Source: an uncultured Acetatifactor sp.
GTDB taxonomy: Bacteria; Bacillota; Clostridia; Lachnospirales; Lachnospiraceae
Assembly: GCA_910578185.1 (NCBI GenBank)
Contig: CAJTPN010000010.1
Location: 73,541-137,540 of the forward strand
Reading direction: 5' to 3'
DNA length: 64,000 bases
Positions 7,738 to 18,885 of the stretch are shown one piece after another (the first letter of the stretch is position 1; the number at the start of each line of letters is the position of its first letter). Both the position numbers and the translations under genes were made by a program. The notes under the pieces are model-generated. The model did no database searches. It was not told the origin of the DNA and saw only the letters and a program-made list of their open reading frames with translations.

Positions 7738-10700
7738 ATGTACAAACCGGTTTCTGCCAATTCTGGCTTTCAGGAACGTGAAAAGACTGTGGAGAAGTTC
7801 TGGAGGGAACAGGATATTTTCAGAAAGAGCATTGACAGCCGCAGGGAAGGACCCGTTTACAATTTTTACGACGGCCCGCCAACAGCAAACGGTAAGCCCC
7901 ATATCGGACATGTGGAGACCCGCTCCTTTAAGGATATGATTCCAAGGTACCGCACCATGAAGGGGTGCATGGTTCCCAGGAAAGCAGGCTGGGATACCCA
8001 CGGACTGCCGGTGGAGCTGGAGGTGGAGAAGCGGCTTGGCCTGGATGGAAAGGAACAGATTGAGGAGTATGGCCTGGAGCCCTTTATCGGCAAATGTAAG
8101 GAAAGTGTCTGGAAGTATAAGGGAATGTGGGAGGATTTTTCTGGTTCCGTGGGCTTTTGGGCGGATATGGATCATCCTTACGTTACTTATGACGATAATT
8201 ATATTGAGTCCGAGTGGTGGGCGCTTAAGACCATATGGGATAAAGGGCTTTTGTACAAGGGATTTAAGATTGTTCCCTATTGTCCCCGCTGTGGAACGCC
8301 TCTTTCCAGTCACGAAGTGGCGCAGGGTTATAAGGCGGTAAAGGAGCGCTCTGCAGTGGCGCGGTTCAAATGTTCGGACGAAGACGCCTATTTCCTGGCG
8401 TGGACCACTACGCCCTGGACGTTGCCTTCCAATGTGGCTCTGTGTGTAAATCCGGAGGAGGCTTATGTGAAGGTAAAAGCTGCGGACGGCTATACCTATT
8501 ACATGGCAAAGGCACTGCTTGACAATGTGCTTGGCGGTCTGGCCGGTGAGGGAACGCCCGCATATGAGGTGCTTGAAACTTATACCGGAAAGGATTTGGA
8601 GTACAAAGCTTACCAGCCGTTGTTTGCGTGCACGGGTGAATTTGTGGCAAAACAGGGCAAAAAGGGACATTATGTGACCTGCGATAATTATGTCACCATG
8701 TCGGACGGTACCGGAATCGTACACATTGCGCCTGCTTTTGGTGAAGACGACGCCAATGTGGGAAGAAAATATGATCTGCCCTTCGTACAGTTTGTGGACG
8801 GCAGGGGAAATATGACCGAAGAGACGCCTTATGCCGGGAAATTTGTCAAGGATGCGGATCCGGATATTTTAAAAAGTCTGGAGCAGGAGGGAAAACTTTT
8901 CTCCGCGCCGAAATTTGAACATGATTATCCTTTCTGCTGGAGATGCGACACGCCCTTGATCTATTATGCAAGGGAATCCTGGTTTATCAAGATGACAGCG
9001 GTGAAAGAGGATCTGGTGCGCAATAACAGGACGATCAACTGGGTTCCGGCCACCATCGGAGAGGGGCGCTTCGGAAATTGGCTGGAAAATATTCAGGATT
9101 GGGGTATTTCAAGGAACCGTTATTGGGGAACGCCTTTAAATATATGGGAATGCCAGTGTGGGCATACGGTTTCTGTAGGAAGCCGTGAAGAATTGTGTGC
9201 GTTAAGCAAAGATGAGGGGGCCGCGAATGTGGAGCTGCACAGACCCTTTATTGATGGGATCACAATTCCCTGTCCCAAGTGCGGCCAAACCATGAAGCGT
9301 GTGCCTGAGGTAATTGACTGTTGGTTTGACTCCGGCGCAATGCCTTTTGCACAGCATCATTATCCCTTTGAAAATAAAGAGCTGTTTGAGCAGCAGTTCC
9401 CGGCACAGTTCATCTCTGAGGCGGTGGATCAGACCCGTGGGTGGTTCTATTCCCTTCTTGCGGAGTCCACGCTTTTGTTTAACAAAGCGCCCTTTGAGAA
9501 TGTGGTGGTGCTGGGTTTGGTGGCGGATGAAGATGGCCAGAAGATGAGCAAGTCCAAGGGAAATGTGGTGGATCCCTTTGAGGCGTTGGAGGAATTTGGC
9601 GCCGATGCTATCAGATGGTATTTCTATTCCTGCTCCGCACCTTGGCTTCCCAAGCGCTTTTCAGGCAAGGCAGTGCTGGAGGGACAGCGCAAATTCCTGG
9701 ATAAATTGTGGAATACCTATAGCTTTTTTGTGCTGTATGCCAATATTGATGGATTTGACTCGTCAAAATATACATTGGATTATGATAAATTGACGGTGAT
9801 GGACAAATGGGTACTTTCCAGGCTGAATACGGTCGTTGGCGAGGTGGATCGTAATCTTGACCGATATCGCATTCCCGAGGCGGCAAAGGCATTGCAGGAT
9901 TTTGCAGAGGAGCTAAGCAACTGGTACGTGCGCCGCAACAGGGAGCGTTTCTGGGCAAAGGGGATGGAACAGGATAAAATCAATGCTTATATGACCTTGC
10001 ACACGGCGCTGGTGACGCTCTGTAAGGCGGCTGCTCCCATGATTCCTTTTATGACCGAGGCCATATATCGCAACCTGGTATGCAGCGTGGATTCAACGGC
10101 GCCGGAAAGCATTCACTTATGTGATTTCCCCTCAGTGGAAGAAGCCTATATCAATAAGAAACTGGAAGAGGACATGGAGGAAGTGCTGGAGGCCGTGACC
10201 ATGGGAAGAGCTTGCCGTCAGGCGGCTGCGCTGAAAAATCGTCAGCCCCTTGGCAAAATGTATGTCAAGGCAGAAATCGCTTCAGAAGACGCAACGGCTT
10301 CCGGATTGGATGCATTCTATACATCCATCATTCAGGATGATCTGAATGTGAAGGAAGTGGTTTTTACCGGGGATGTGAGGGATTATACCACTTATACCTT
10401 TAAACCGCAGCTGCGCACCGTTGGGCCCAAGTACGGCAAACAGTTGGGAGGAATCCAGAAGAAACTGGCCGCTTTGGATGGTAATACGGCAATGGATGAA
10501 CTGAACCAAAGTGGAAAACTTGTGTTTGAGGTGGACGGCGTGAGCGTTGAACTGGAGAAGGGTGATCTGCTGATCGATATGACCCAGAAGCCGGGATATG
10601 TGTCTTTGGAGAATAACAAGATGACGGTGATTCTGGATACCAATTTGACGGATGCGCTGATCAGAGAGGGCTTTGTATACGAGATCATCAGCAAGATTCA

Positions 10701-10914
10701 GACCATGCGCAAGGATGCGGGCTTTGAAGTGATGGATCACATCAGGGTATCCCTGAACGGAAATGAGAAGCTGTTCCAGGTTGCCGGGGATAATCGGGAA
10801 ATGATCTGCGGTAAGGTGCTGGCGGAGGAATTGACAAGCGGCGCGGATTATGCAGTGTCGAAGGAATGGGATGTGAACGGGGAGAAGGCTGTGATTGCGA
10901 TTGAGAAGGTTTAA
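7738..10914 (+). CDS. ileS: Isoleucyl-tRNA synthetase
   Basis: Charges tRNA-Ile with isoleucine in the cytoplasm. At 1058 residues it has full family length. The class I signatures are present: PHIGHVETR (HIGH motif, near residue 55) and KMSKSKGN (KMSKS motif, near residue 605). The CP1 editing region (LAWTTTPWTLPSN) and a Cys-pair metal-binding stretch (CPKCGQTMKRVPEVIDCWFDSGAMPF) lie between them. The ATG at 7738 is chosen over the one at 7729 because AAAGGA ends directly against 7729, leaving no spacing, and MYKPVS is the usual family N-terminus. Regulation by the upstream T-box is strongly implied. The C-terminal half (anticodon-binding domain) is intact. Confidence 0.96.
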   Translation: MYKPVSANSGFQEREKTVEKFWREQDIFRKSIDSRREGPVYNFYDGPPTANGKPHIGHVETRSFKDMIPRYRTMKGCMVPRKAGWDTHGLPVELEVEKRLGLDGKEQIEEYGLEPFIGKCKESVWKYKGMWEDFSGSVGFWADMDHPYVTYDDNYIESEWWALKTIWDKGLLYKGFKIVPYCPRCGTPLSSHEVAQGYKAVKERSAVARFKCSDEDAYFLAWTTTPWTLPSNVALCVNPEEAYVKVKAADGYTYYMAKALLDNVLGGLAGEGTPAYEVLETYTGKDLEYKAYQPLFACTGEFVAKQGKKGHYVTCDNYVTMSDGTGIVHIAPAFGEDDANVGRKYDLPFVQFVDGRGNMTEETPYAGKFVKDADPDILKSLEQEGKLFSAPKFEHDYPFCWRCDTPLIYYARESWFIKMTAVKEDLVRNNRTINWVPATIGEGRFGNWLENIQDWGISRNRYWGTPLNIWECQCGHTVSVGSREELCALSKDEGAANVELHRPFIDGITIPCPKCGQTMKRVPEVIDCWFDSGAMPFAQHHYPFENKELFEQQFPAQFISEAVDQTRGWFYSLLAESTLLFNKAPFENVVVLGLVADEDGQKMSKSKGNVVDPFEALEEFGADAIRWYFYSCSAPWLPKRFSGKAVLEGQRKFLDKLWNTYSFFVLYANIDGFDSSKYTLDYDKLTVMDKWVLSRLNTVVGEVDRNLDRYRIPEAAKALQDFAEELSNWYVRRNRERFWAKGMEQDKINAYMTLHTALVTLCKAAAPMIPFMTEAIYRNLVCSVDSTAPESIHLCDFPSVEEAYINKKLEEDMEEVLEAVTMGRACRQAAALKNRQPLGKMYVKAEIASEDATASGLDAFYTSIIQDDLNVKEVVFTGDVRDYTTYTFKPQLRTVGPKYGKQLGGIQKKLAALDGNTAMDELNQSGKLVFEVDGVSVELEKGDLLIDMTQKPGYVSLENNKMTVILDTNLTDALIREGFVYEIISKIQTMRKDAGFEVMDHIRVSLNGNEKLFQVAGDNREMICGKVLAEELTSGADYAVSKEWDVNGEKAVIAIEKV

Positions 10915-11043
10915 AGGTGGAAATTTATAAAATATCAGTTGGAATGACAGGAAAACTTTGGTATAATGAAAAAGAAGTTTTCATGGGCGGTGATGATAAA
11001 TTTTACAGGAAGGTTTCGTCGTCCGGATGAAAGGAGAAAAAGA

Positions 11044-13593
11044 ATGGCAGAATTAGAAAACTTGGAAGAGTTGACGGAATTGGAAAAGCTGACGGAAGAA
11101 GTCGAAAGCGAAGTGGAGACGTCGGAGAAGGAGGCTGAATTTGATAAGGAACTCTTTAAGAGAAGTGTTTTGTATAATGTGATGACAATGTATCGTAAGA
11201 CTTTGGAGGAAGCGACTCCCCAGCAGATTTTCCAGGCGGCTTCCTACTCCATCAAGGACAGGATTATCGGCAACTGGATGACCACTCAAAAGGCATATGA
11301 GAAAGAAGATCCCAAGATCGTCTATTATATGTCCATGGAGTTTTTGATGGGACGCGCTCTGGGAAATAATATGATCAATCTGAAAGCATACAAGGGCGTA
11401 AAAGAGGTGCTGGAAGAGCTGGGCGTGGATATCAATGTGATAGAGGATCAGGAGCCGGATGCCGCACTGGGCAACGGCGGTCTGGGGCGGCTTGCAGCAT
11501 GTTTCCTGGACTCTCTTGCAACCCTTGGATATGCTGCATATGGCTGCGGTATTCGCTATCGTTATGGTATGTTTAAACAAAAGATTGAGGACGGATATCA
11601 GGTGGAGGTGCCGGACAACTGGCTTGCGGACGGAAATCCCTTTGAGCTGCGCAGGACGGAATATGCAAAGACAGTAAAATTCGGCGGCTATGTGTCCGTG
11701 CATTGCGACGAAAACGGCAGGAATCACTTTATCCAGGAAGGATATCAGGCTGTGAGGGCAATCCCTTACGATCTGCCCATTGTGGGGTATGGCAACGGTA
11801 TTGTCAATACACTGCGCATCTGGGATGCGGAATCCATGGGAGGCTTCCAGCTGGACTCTTTTGACAAGGGAGATTACAGCAAGGCAGTGGAGGATGAGAA
11901 CCTGGCAAGGAATCTGGTGGACGTTCTCTATCCTAACGACAATCATTATGCAGGCAAGGAACTGCGTCTGAAGCAGCAGTATTTCTTTATTTCCGCGTCC
12001 GTTCAGGAGGCCGTGGAAAAGTACATGAGGAAGCATGACGATATTCATCGTTTTTATGAAAAAGTGACCTTCCAGCTGAATGATACTCATCCTACGGTGG
12101 CGATACCAGAATTGATGCGTATTCTTTTGGATGATTATAATCTCACCTGGGAGGAGGCATGGGAGATCACCACGAAGACATGTGCTTATACCAACCATAC
12201 TATTATGGCGGAAGCGCTGGAAAAGTGGCCCATCGACTTGTTCTCCAGGCTGCTTCCACGGATTTATCAGATCGTGGAGGAGATCAACCGCAGATTTGTT
12301 CTGGAGATTCAGCAGAGATATTCGGGCATGTATGGTGTGGATGTGCAGGAGAAGATCCGCAAGATGGCAATTCTCTATGATGGACAGGTGAAAATGGCGC
12401 ACATGGCCATCGTGGCAGGTTATTCCGTAAACGGTGTTGCAAGGCTGCACACGGAAATTTTGAAGAAGCAGGAGCTTCGGGACTTTTATGAAATGTATCC
12501 GGAGCGCTTTAACAATAAGACCAACGGCATTACCCAGAGACGTTTCCTGCTGCATGGCAATCCTTTGCTGGCAGATTGGGTTACGGAAAAGATCGGCGAC
12601 GGCTGGATCACAGATCTGCCTCAAATTGGCGGTTTGAAGCCGTTGGCAGACAATAAGAAGGCCCAGAAGGAATTTATGGAGATCAAGTATCAAAATAAGC
12701 TTCGTCTGGCAAAATATATCAAGGAACACAACGACATTGAGGTGGATCCCAAATCTATCTTTGATGTCCAGGTAAAGCGTCTCCACGAGTACAAGAGACA
12801 GCTTTTGAATATCCTTCATGTAATGTATCTGTATAACGAGCTTAAGGCACATCCCGACAATGCATTCTTCCCCAGAACATTTATCTTCGGGGCAAAGGCT
12901 GCCGCAGGTTATCGCAATGCAAAGCTGACCATTAAGCTGATTAATTCCGTGGCAAAGGTGGTTAATAACGATGCGGCCATCGGCGGAAAGATTAAGGTTG
13001 TGTTTATCGAGAATTATAATGTGTCCAACGCGGAGATTATTTTTGCGGCGGCAGACGTGTCTGAGCAGATTTCCACTGCCAGCAAGGAAGCTTCCGGTAC
13101 AGGCAATATGAAGTTTATGTTAAACGGTGCACTGACATTGGGAACCATGGACGGAGCCAATGTGGAAATTGTGGAGGAAGTGGGAGAAGAGAACGCGTTT
13201 ATCTTCGGACTGTCTTCTGATGAGGTAATACGGTTTGAAAATTACGGCGGCTATGATCCCATGCAGATTTTCAATCAGGATGCGGATATCCATAAGGTTT
13301 TGACACAGCTGATCGACGGAACCTATTCCGCTGACAAGGAACTGTTCCGCCCGCTGTACAATTCCCTGTTAAATACGCTATCTACCAACAAAGCGGATAC
13401 TTATTTCATTTTGAAGGACTTTAAGGCTTATGCAGAGGCGCAGAAAAAGGTAGAGGCTGCATATAAGAATACGGCGGCATGGGCAAAGAGCGCCATTCTG
13501 AATATGGCATGTTCCGGCAAGTTTACTTCGGACAGAACCATTCAGCAGTATGTGGATGAGATCTGGCATCTGGATAAGGTGGTTTTGGATTAA
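11044..13593 (+). CDS. glgP: Glycogen/maltodextrin phosphorylase
   Basis: PLP-dependent phosphorylase releasing glucose-1-phosphate from alpha-1,4-glucans. The 849-residue protein carries the PLP-site signature EASGTGNMKFMLNG near the C-terminal third and the family motifs EDQEPDAALGNGGLGRLAACF and QLNDTHPTVAIPELMR. Start ATG 11044 follows AAAGGAG; the upstream in-frame codon at 10966 would add 26 basic residues without support. The N-terminal ~40 residues are unusually acidic and Glu/Leu-rich (LENLEELTELEKLTEEVE), an extension beyond typical bacterial enzymes. The metallophosphoesterase begins 4 bases after the stop, so the two are probably co-transcribed. Confidence 0.95.
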   Translation: MAELENLEELTELEKLTEEVESEVETSEKEAEFDKELFKRSVLYNVMTMYRKTLEEATPQQIFQAASYSIKDRIIGNWMTTQKAYEKEDPKIVYYMSMEFLMGRALGNNMINLKAYKGVKEVLEELGVDINVIEDQEPDAALGNGGLGRLAACFLDSLATLGYAAYGCGIRYRYGMFKQKIEDGYQVEVPDNWLADGNPFELRRTEYAKTVKFGGYVSVHCDENGRNHFIQEGYQAVRAIPYDLPIVGYGNGIVNTLRIWDAESMGGFQLDSFDKGDYSKAVEDENLARNLVDVLYPNDNHYAGKELRLKQQYFFISASVQEAVEKYMRKHDDIHRFYEKVTFQLNDTHPTVAIPELMRILLDDYNLTWEEAWEITTKTCAYTNHTIMAEALEKWPIDLFSRLLPRIYQIVEEINRRFVLEIQQRYSGMYGVDVQEKIRKMAILYDGQVKMAHMAIVAGYSVNGVARLHTEILKKQELRDFYEMYPERFNNKTNGITQRRFLLHGNPLLADWVTEKIGDGWITDLPQIGGLKPLADNKKAQKEFMEIKYQNKLRLAKYIKEHNDIEVDPKSIFDVQVKRLHEYKRQLLNILHVMYLYNELKAHPDNAFFPRTFIFGAKAAAGYRNAKLTIKLINSVAKVVNNDAAIGGKIKVVFIENYNVSNAEIIFAAADVSEQISTASKEASGTGNMKFMLNGALTLGTMDGANVEIVEEVGEENAFIFGLSSDEVIRFENYGGYDPMQIFNQDADIHKVLTQLIDGTYSADKELFRPLYNSLLNTLSTNKADTYFILKDFKAYAEAQKKVEAAYKNTAAWAKSAILNMACSGKFTSDRTIQQYVDEIWHLDKVVLD

Positions 13594-13597
13594 ATTG

Positions 13598-14533
13598 ATG
13601 GCAAGGTATTTTAAAAAGTTTTTTCTTGGCGCAGCCACAGTATGCTTGTGTCTGACTGCTGCTGGCTGCGCACAGGAAACAAGCTGGGAAAAACAGATCT
13701 CGGAAGAGACCATATATGTGGAAGGGCTGAGCGGGGAATATACGCTGCTGTTTTTGACGGATACCCATGTGATCATCCGTGATCCGGATGGGGTAGGTGA
13801 AGCGGCGGCAAATGAAGCCGCTCGATACCCGACCTTTGTAAATGAAGAAGGCGTATCTTCTGCAGAACAGTTTCCAGAGTGGATTCGGTATGCAAATGAA
13901 TTAAAAGCAGATGCGGTTTTGCTGGGCGGGGATATCATTGATACCCCGTCCGCCGCTAATCTGGAATGGCTTCACAAACAGCTTGCCGGGCTGGACATGC
14001 CATATCTCTATATCAACGGCAATCACGACTGGACATATCCCTGGGAATACATGACACAGACAGGAAAGGAAGCTTATCTGTCGCTTTTGGAACCTTTTAT
14101 GGATGGAAATACGGCGATTCATTCACTGGATTTAGGCGAGATTGTTTTGGTGGGAATTGATGACAGCAGTAATCAGGTCAATGAAAACATATTCCCGGAA
14201 TATGAAAGGATATTGCGGGAGAGTCGGCCTGTGATTGTACTGGCTCACGTTCCGTTCATGACGCAGTCGGTACTGGGCAGGGCAAGAGAAATCTGGAGCA
14301 GTCCTGTGGTGATTGGCGCCGGAAACTGGGGTGGGATCTACCCCAATGAGCATTCCGAAAAATTCATATCGCTGACCACGGCCTCCGACAGTCCGGTGGA
14401 ATTGGTACTGGCCGGACATGTGCATTTTCATGACAGCGATGTGATAGAAGGCGAAAAGGATGTGCTGCAGCTGGTAGGGGGCGCGGGCTTTGAGGGCTGT
14501 GGAATGATTATCCATATCAAAGGAAAAGAATAG
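13598..14533 (+). CDS. Metallophosphoesterase lipoprotein
   Basis: Calcineurin-like phosphoesterase anchored outside the cell as a lipoprotein. The N-terminus [17 protein letters not shown] ends in the lipobox LTAAGC, with Cys near residue 23. The dinuclear-metal motifs appear in order: FLTDTHVI (D-x-H), LLGGDIID (GD), INGNHDW (GNHD), VLAHVPF, and AGHVHFHD (GH-x-H). It starts 4 bases after glgP. Substrate is unknown; relatives act on nucleotides, phosphodiesters or lipid-linked phosphates. At 311 residues it is a single-domain protein. Confidence 0.85.
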   Translation: MARYFKKFFLGAATVCLCLTAAGCAQETSWEKQISEETIYVEGLSGEYTLLFLTDTHVIIRDPDGVGEAAANEAARYPTFVNEEGVSSAEQFPEWIRYANELKADAVLLGGDIIDTPSAANLEWLHKQLAGLDMPYLYINGNHDWTYPWEYMTQTGKEAYLSLLEPFMDGNTAIHSLDLGEIVLVGIDDSSNQVNENIFPEYERILRESRPVIVLAHVPFMTQSVLGRAREIWSSPVVIGAGNWGGIYPNEHSEKFISLTTASDSPVELVLAGHVHFHDSDVIEGEKDVLQLVGGAGFEGCGMIIHIKGKE

Positions 14534-14591
14534 ACCAGAAGCAAACAATGCGCTAAGGGCGCATGACAGAACTGGAATAGGAGGAAGACCC

Positions 14592-16880
14592 ATGATAGAA
14601 TTGTTGCAGGGCGGTGCGTTCCTGGTAAACGGAACGGAAATTATACCCGATACTCCGGATGCACAGCAGGCCATATTGAGTAGAACCGGAAAGAATGTCA
14701 CAAGAGAAGAAGCGATGGAGGAAACCATAGCCTATGGCATTCTGGAGAGCCATAATACTTCCGGCGATATGGAAAAACTGAAGATCAGATTTGATAAACT
14801 GACCAGCCATGACATTACCTTTGTGGGTATTATCCAGACTGCAAGAGCCTCAGGACTGGAGAAATTCCCCATGCCCTATGTGCTTACCAACTGTCACAAT
14901 TCATTGTGTGCGGTTGGAGGGACGATCAATGAAGACGATCATATGTTTGGGCTGAGCTGTGCAAAGCGCTATGGCGGCATCTATGTTCCTCCCCATCAGG
15001 CGGTGATCCATCAATTTGCCAGAGAGATGCTGGCTGGGGGCGGTAAGATGATTTTGGGCTCGGATTCTCATACCCGTTATGGTGCCCTTGGTACCATGGC
15101 AGTGGGAGAGGGTGGTCCGGAGCTGGTAAAGCAGCTGCTAAATCAGACTTATGATGTGGATATGCCCGGAGTGGTGGGAGTTTATCTGAAAGGAGAACCC
15201 GTTAAGGGGGTGGGACCTCAGGACGTAGCACTGGCCATTATAGGAGCGGTATTTAAAAACGGTTTTGTTAAAAATAAAGTAATGGAGTTCGTGGGACCTG
15301 GCATTGCAGCATTGAGTGCGGATTTTCGAATTGGTATAGACGTTATGACGACCGAAACTACCTGTCTTTCTTCTATTTGGCAGACGGATGAGGAGATCAG
15401 AACGTTTTATGAAATCCATGGCAGAAGCGAGGAATATAAAGAGCTTACGCCTGGAGAGGTGGCCTATTATGACGGCTTGGTGGTGGTGGATTTATCCAAA
15501 GTTCGTCCCATGATTGCCATGCCATTCCACCCCAGCAACACTTATACCATAGAAGAGTTGAATGCAAATTTGACAGATATTCTGGATGAGACAGAGAAAC
15601 GGGCGCTGGTAAGCTTGGACGGCGCCGTGGAATTCCACTTGAAAGATAAAGTGAAGAACGGTAAATTTATGGTGGATCAGGGTATCATTGCAGGCTGCGC
15701 AGGAGGCGGATTTGAAAATATCTGTGCGGCTGCGGATATTTTAAGGGGTAAGGATATCGGCTGTGACGGCTTTACCTTAAGTGTTTATCCCGCTTCCATG
15801 CCCATTTATATGGAGCTGATTAAAAACGGATGTGCTTCCGCAATTTTGGAGACCGGAGCTGTGATGAAGACAGCGTTTTGTGGTCCTTGCTTCGGGGCCG
15901 GGGATACGCCGGCCAATAATGCGTTCAGCATCCGGCATTCCACCAGAAATTTCCCCAACCGGGAAGGGAGCAAGCTTCAAAATGGTCAGATTTCGTCGGT
16001 TGCATTGATGGATGCCCGCTCTATTGCGGCTACGGCAGCCAACAGGGGCGTTTTGACACCGGCAACGGAATTTGACGGTGAAATTGGAAAATACAAATAT
16101 TATTTTGACAGTAAAATATATGCAAATCGTGTATTTGACTCAAAGGGTGAGGCTGATCCGAGTGTGGAGATACAGCTTGGGCCCAATATCAAGGATTGGC
16201 CAAAGATGGGAGCGCTTACCGAGAATCTGATTCTGCAAGTGGTCAGTGAAATTCATGATCCTGTCACTACAACGGATGAGCTGATTCCTTCGGGAGAGAC
16301 CTCTTCTTATCGCTCCAACCCATTGGGACTTGCTGAATTTACCCTGAGCCGGAAGGATCCGGAATATGTGGGCAGGGCAAAGGAGATTCAGAAGGCGGAG
16401 AAAGCGCGTGTTGCGGGAGAACATCCCTGCCAGGTGCTTCCGGCTTTAAAGGAACTGATGGGAGTTATCCAGAGGGATTATCCGGATGTGAATCATTCCA
16501 ATGTGGGTTTTGGTTCCACGATTTTTGCGGTGAAGCCGGGAGATGGTTCGGCCAGGGAACAGGCCGCATCCTGCCAGAGAGTTCTGGGCGGCTGGGCCAA
16601 TATTGCTAACGAGTATGCGACAAAACGCTATCGTTCCAACCTGATCAACTGGGGGATGCTGCCTTTTCTGATAGAGGCCGGAAAGCTTCCTTTTAAGAAT
16701 CTGGATTACCTCTTTATCCCGAATATCAGAAAAGCGGTGGAAGATAAGGCGGATGTGATCAAGGCGTATGTGGTAGGAGAGGATTCTTTGAAAGAATTTG
16801 CGCTGTGTCTGGGTGACTTGACCGATGAAGAACGTCAGATTATCTTGAAAGGCTGCCTTATTAATTACAACCGTGTGTAA
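14592..16880 (+). CDS. Aconitase-family hydratase (YbhJ-like)
   Basis: A 762-residue [4Fe-4S] hydro-lyase-type protein. It has the aconitase-superfamily layout: an N-terminal domain with [13 protein letters not shown] and [22 protein letters not shown], a middle part with [13 protein letters not shown], a Cys region ([11 protein letters not shown]), and a C-terminal swivel domain with the [12 protein letters not shown] segment. Cysteines in GCAGG and CGPC are candidate cluster ligands. It differs from AcnA/AcnB and LeuC, and resembles the poorly characterised YbhJ hydratase group, so I do not assign a substrate. RBS AGGAGG lies ahead of the ATG. It stands between the phosphoesterase and the SseB-like gene, all on one strand. 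Confidence 0.8.
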   Translation: MIELLQGGAFLVNGTEIIPDTPDAQQAILSRTGKNVTREEAMEETIAYGILESHNTSGDMEKLKIRFDKLTSHDITFVGIIQTARASGLEKFPMPYVLTNCHNSLCAVGGTINEDDHMFGLSCAKRYGGIYVPPHQAVIHQFAREMLAGGGKMILGSDSHTRYGALGTMAVGEGGPELVKQLLNQTYDVDMPGVVGVYLKGEPVKGVGPQDVALAIIGAVFKNGFVKNKVMEFVGPGIAALSADFRIGIDVMTTETTCLSSIWQTDEEIRTFYEIHGRSEEYKELTPGEVAYYDGLVVVDLSKVRPMIAMPFHPSNTYTIEELNANLTDILDETEKRALVSLDGAVEFHLKDKVKNGKFMVDQGIIAGCAGGGFENICAAADILRGKDIGCDGFTLSVYPASMPIYMELIKNGCASAILETGAVMKTAFCGPCFGAGDTPANNAFSIRHSTRNFPNREGSKLQNGQISSVALMDARSIAATAANRGVLTPATEFDGEIGKYKYYFDSKIYANRVFDSKGEADPSVEIQLGPNIKDWPKMGALTENLILQVVSEIHDPVTTTDELIPSGETSSYRSNPLGLAEFTLSRKDPEYVGRAKEIQKAEKARVAGEHPCQVLPALKELMGVIQRDYPDVNHSNVGFGSTIFAVKPGDGSAREQAASCQRVLGGWANIANEYATKRYRSNLINWGMLPFLIEAGKLPFKNLDYLFIPNIRKAVEDKADVIKAYVVGEDSLKEFALCLGDLTDEERQIILKGCLINYNRV

Positions 16881-16973
16881 AGCATATAAATGGTGTTTAC
16901 AGGCTGTTTGGGCTGGGAGGTTCTTTAGAAGAATTGAATTGGCGCTAAGAACGGCGCAGGAAGAGAGATTGTT

Positions 16974-17528
16974 ATGGAATTTAATAAAATGGTATCCAAT
17001 CCCATGCTGGTGGGAGCCATAGAGCTGATGAAGGCGGAGGATACGCCGGAGCACCGCAACATGTTTATGGAAGAGCTGACAAAGGCAAGCTTCCTGTCTC
17101 CTGCGGTGGTGGAACCGGCGCCTGTGGAAGGAGAAGACGGTCAGCTCACCATTGCAAACGGAAGCAAAGTGCAGCTTCCCATGTTGTCCACGGCGGAAGG
17201 TACGAAATTTTTTATGGCGTTTACCGACAAAGCGGAATTAGAAAAATGGGAAGAGAAAAATCAGAAGCTGCCCATTTTTTCATTAAGGCTGGAGGAATTT
17301 GCCAATATGATACTGCGCAGGGACGCCAAAGGCAATATCTGCCCTGCGTTGGGACTGGTGGTAAATCCCTTTGGTGCAAATATCATTTTGCCGAGGGAAA
17401 TGCTGGCGGGGCTTTTGTCTGCGCGGATTGCTCAGGCGAAACAAATGGCGGCGGCTTCCGCTCAGACCATGCCGCCTGTTCAGGAGATGCAGCCGCCTTT
17501 GCGCAGGCCGGAGGATACAAAAAACTAA
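16974..17528 (+). CDS. SseB-family protein
   Basis: A 184-residue soluble protein with the SseB N-terminal-domain pattern: NMFMEELTKASFLSPAV near residue 30, LPMLSTAEGTKFFMAFTDKAELEKW in the middle, and GLVVNPFGANIILPREML at residues ~130-147. The SseB domain is found in secretion-associated and orphan proteins of unclear function. The C-terminus is rich in Met, Gln and Pro. It follows the hydratase by 93 bases. Function is unknown. Confidence 0.65.
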   Translation: MEFNKMVSNPMLVGAIELMKAEDTPEHRNMFMEELTKASFLSPAVVEPAPVEGEDGQLTIANGSKVQLPMLSTAEGTKFFMAFTDKAELEKWEEKNQKLPIFSLRLEEFANMILRRDAKGNICPALGLVVNPFGANIILPREMLAGLLSARIAQAKQMAAASAQTMPPVQEMQPPLRRPEDTKN

Positions 17529-17819
17529 TAACGGACAGGGTGGGGGCTGTTTACCTTCAAAATGTGTCCGCTGATTTTCTTGAATAATCAAAATAAATTC
17601 CTGCAAAGGGTTTGATAAAGGTTTCTGAAAGAAACTGATATATTGAGCCTTTTGTGGGAATTTTAAATTTATGCCAGCTATTTTTGGAGAAAGGATTTCA
17701 TTGGCTTTCTTCCGGAATATATTCTGCATAATTCTCTTCCATTAGGGCAAACTGATAGCAAGCTATAAAAAGCAGATTTAGCTTATACGTAATTTTATTT
17801 TAAGGAAGGGAAGGCAACT

Positions 17820-18755
17820 ATGAGAAGAAACAGAAGGAATAATGCCAAAAAAGAACGTGTTATCATGATTGCTTCGTCAGCGTTTGTGCTTACGGCTCTG
17901 ACTATGACGGGGATTTATATGAAGTCAAATCAGGAGGAGTCTCAGAATGACGGCTACACCATAGACTTTACGCAGGTGGAGGACAATGTTCAGGATAAGC
18001 TCCAGGAGATTGCCCAGAATAATCAGACGGAAAATAGCCTGGGAGATAATTTGCAGGATCAGATAGGGACAGGTCAGGAAAGTCTTCCTTTCGGAATGAA
18101 TGAGATGATTGGGCTGGAGGATGATCTGGATTATACGCCCATGGAGGCGGGATCCAATCAGATAGAGATTCCGGATCCGGCGCCTGAACTTCAGGAAACG
18201 CCGGGATTGGACAATTCGGATACCCTGATACAGGACGCGCCTGCCAAAGCAACGCCGGAACCGGAAGTGGAACCGACCCCGGAACCAGAAGTAAAGCAGG
18301 AGAGCAAACAAACCAGTGGGATTGTAACGAATACTTTGCATTTTGATGAGAGCAACGGTATGCTGCGTCCTTTAAACGGAGAAGTATTGATCCCCTTTGA
18401 TATGGGAAAGACAGTTCGCTTTGTGACACTTGATCACTATAAGCGTAATCCTGCGCTGATGATAGCCGCTGAGCCGGGAACCGTAGTGACGGCATGTGCT
18501 GCGGGCAAGGTGATTAATATTTTTGACGATGCCATAATTGGACATGCTGTGACAATGGATCTGGGAGACGGTTATCAGCTTACTTACGGACAGCTGAACG
18601 GGATTAACGTCACATTGGATAGTTATGTGTCCATGGGGGATCAGATCGCCACAGTGGCGGAACCTACGAAATATTTCTGCAGGGACGGAAGCAATTTGTA
18701 TTTGAAGCTTACCAAAGACGGACAACCGGTGAATCCGGAGCCGCTGTTTCATTAA
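17820..18755 (+). CDS. SpoIIQ-like M23/LytM-fold protein, catalytic residues missing
   Basis: A 311-residue membrane-anchored protein: a basic cytoplasmic N-terminus, one transmembrane helix (residues ~15-34), a long acidic Gln/Pro/Glu linker (with repeated PEPEVEPTPEPE-like units), and a C-terminal LytM-like domain (residues ~205-311). The usual M23 metal ligands are absent: the expected H-x-x-x-D region reads DHYKRNPALMIAAEPGT, and the late H-x-H is replaced in LTYGQLNG. This matches SpoIIQ-type proteins, which form the engulfment channel with SpoIIIAH rather than cut peptidoglycan. A sporulation role is inferred. AAGGAAGGGAAGG precedes the ATG. Confidence 0.65.
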   Translation: MRRNRRNNAKKERVIMIASSAFVLTALTMTGIYMKSNQEESQNDGYTIDFTQVEDNVQDKLQEIAQNNQTENSLGDNLQDQIGTGQESLPFGMNEMIGLEDDLDYTPMEAGSNQIEIPDPAPELQETPGLDNSDTLIQDAPAKATPEPEVEPTPEPEVKQESKQTSGIVTNTLHFDESNGMLRPLNGEVLIPFDMGKTVRFVTLDHYKRNPALMIAAEPGTVVTACAAGKVINIFDDAIIGHAVTMDLGDGYQLTYGQLNGINVTLDSYVSMGDQIATVAEPTKYFCRDGSNLYLKLTKDGQPVNPEPLFH

Positions 18756-18885
18756 TTGATTTGCAACGATCCGGCTGGTCTGTTTTCAGTCTATTGGGCA
18801 GGCCTGCCGGTTGGTTTATCTTGATATAACCAAAGTCCCCTGTGGCTTTGGCGGCCTTGTTTCACGTAAGAATGGGGATTGATAT

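Noticed and set aside
11053..12852. Long minus-strand frame of about 600 codons opposite glgP
   Set aside because: It is the codon shadow of the well-supported phosphorylase gene; its translation has no domain and is Leu/His/Ile-biased as expected of a shadow.
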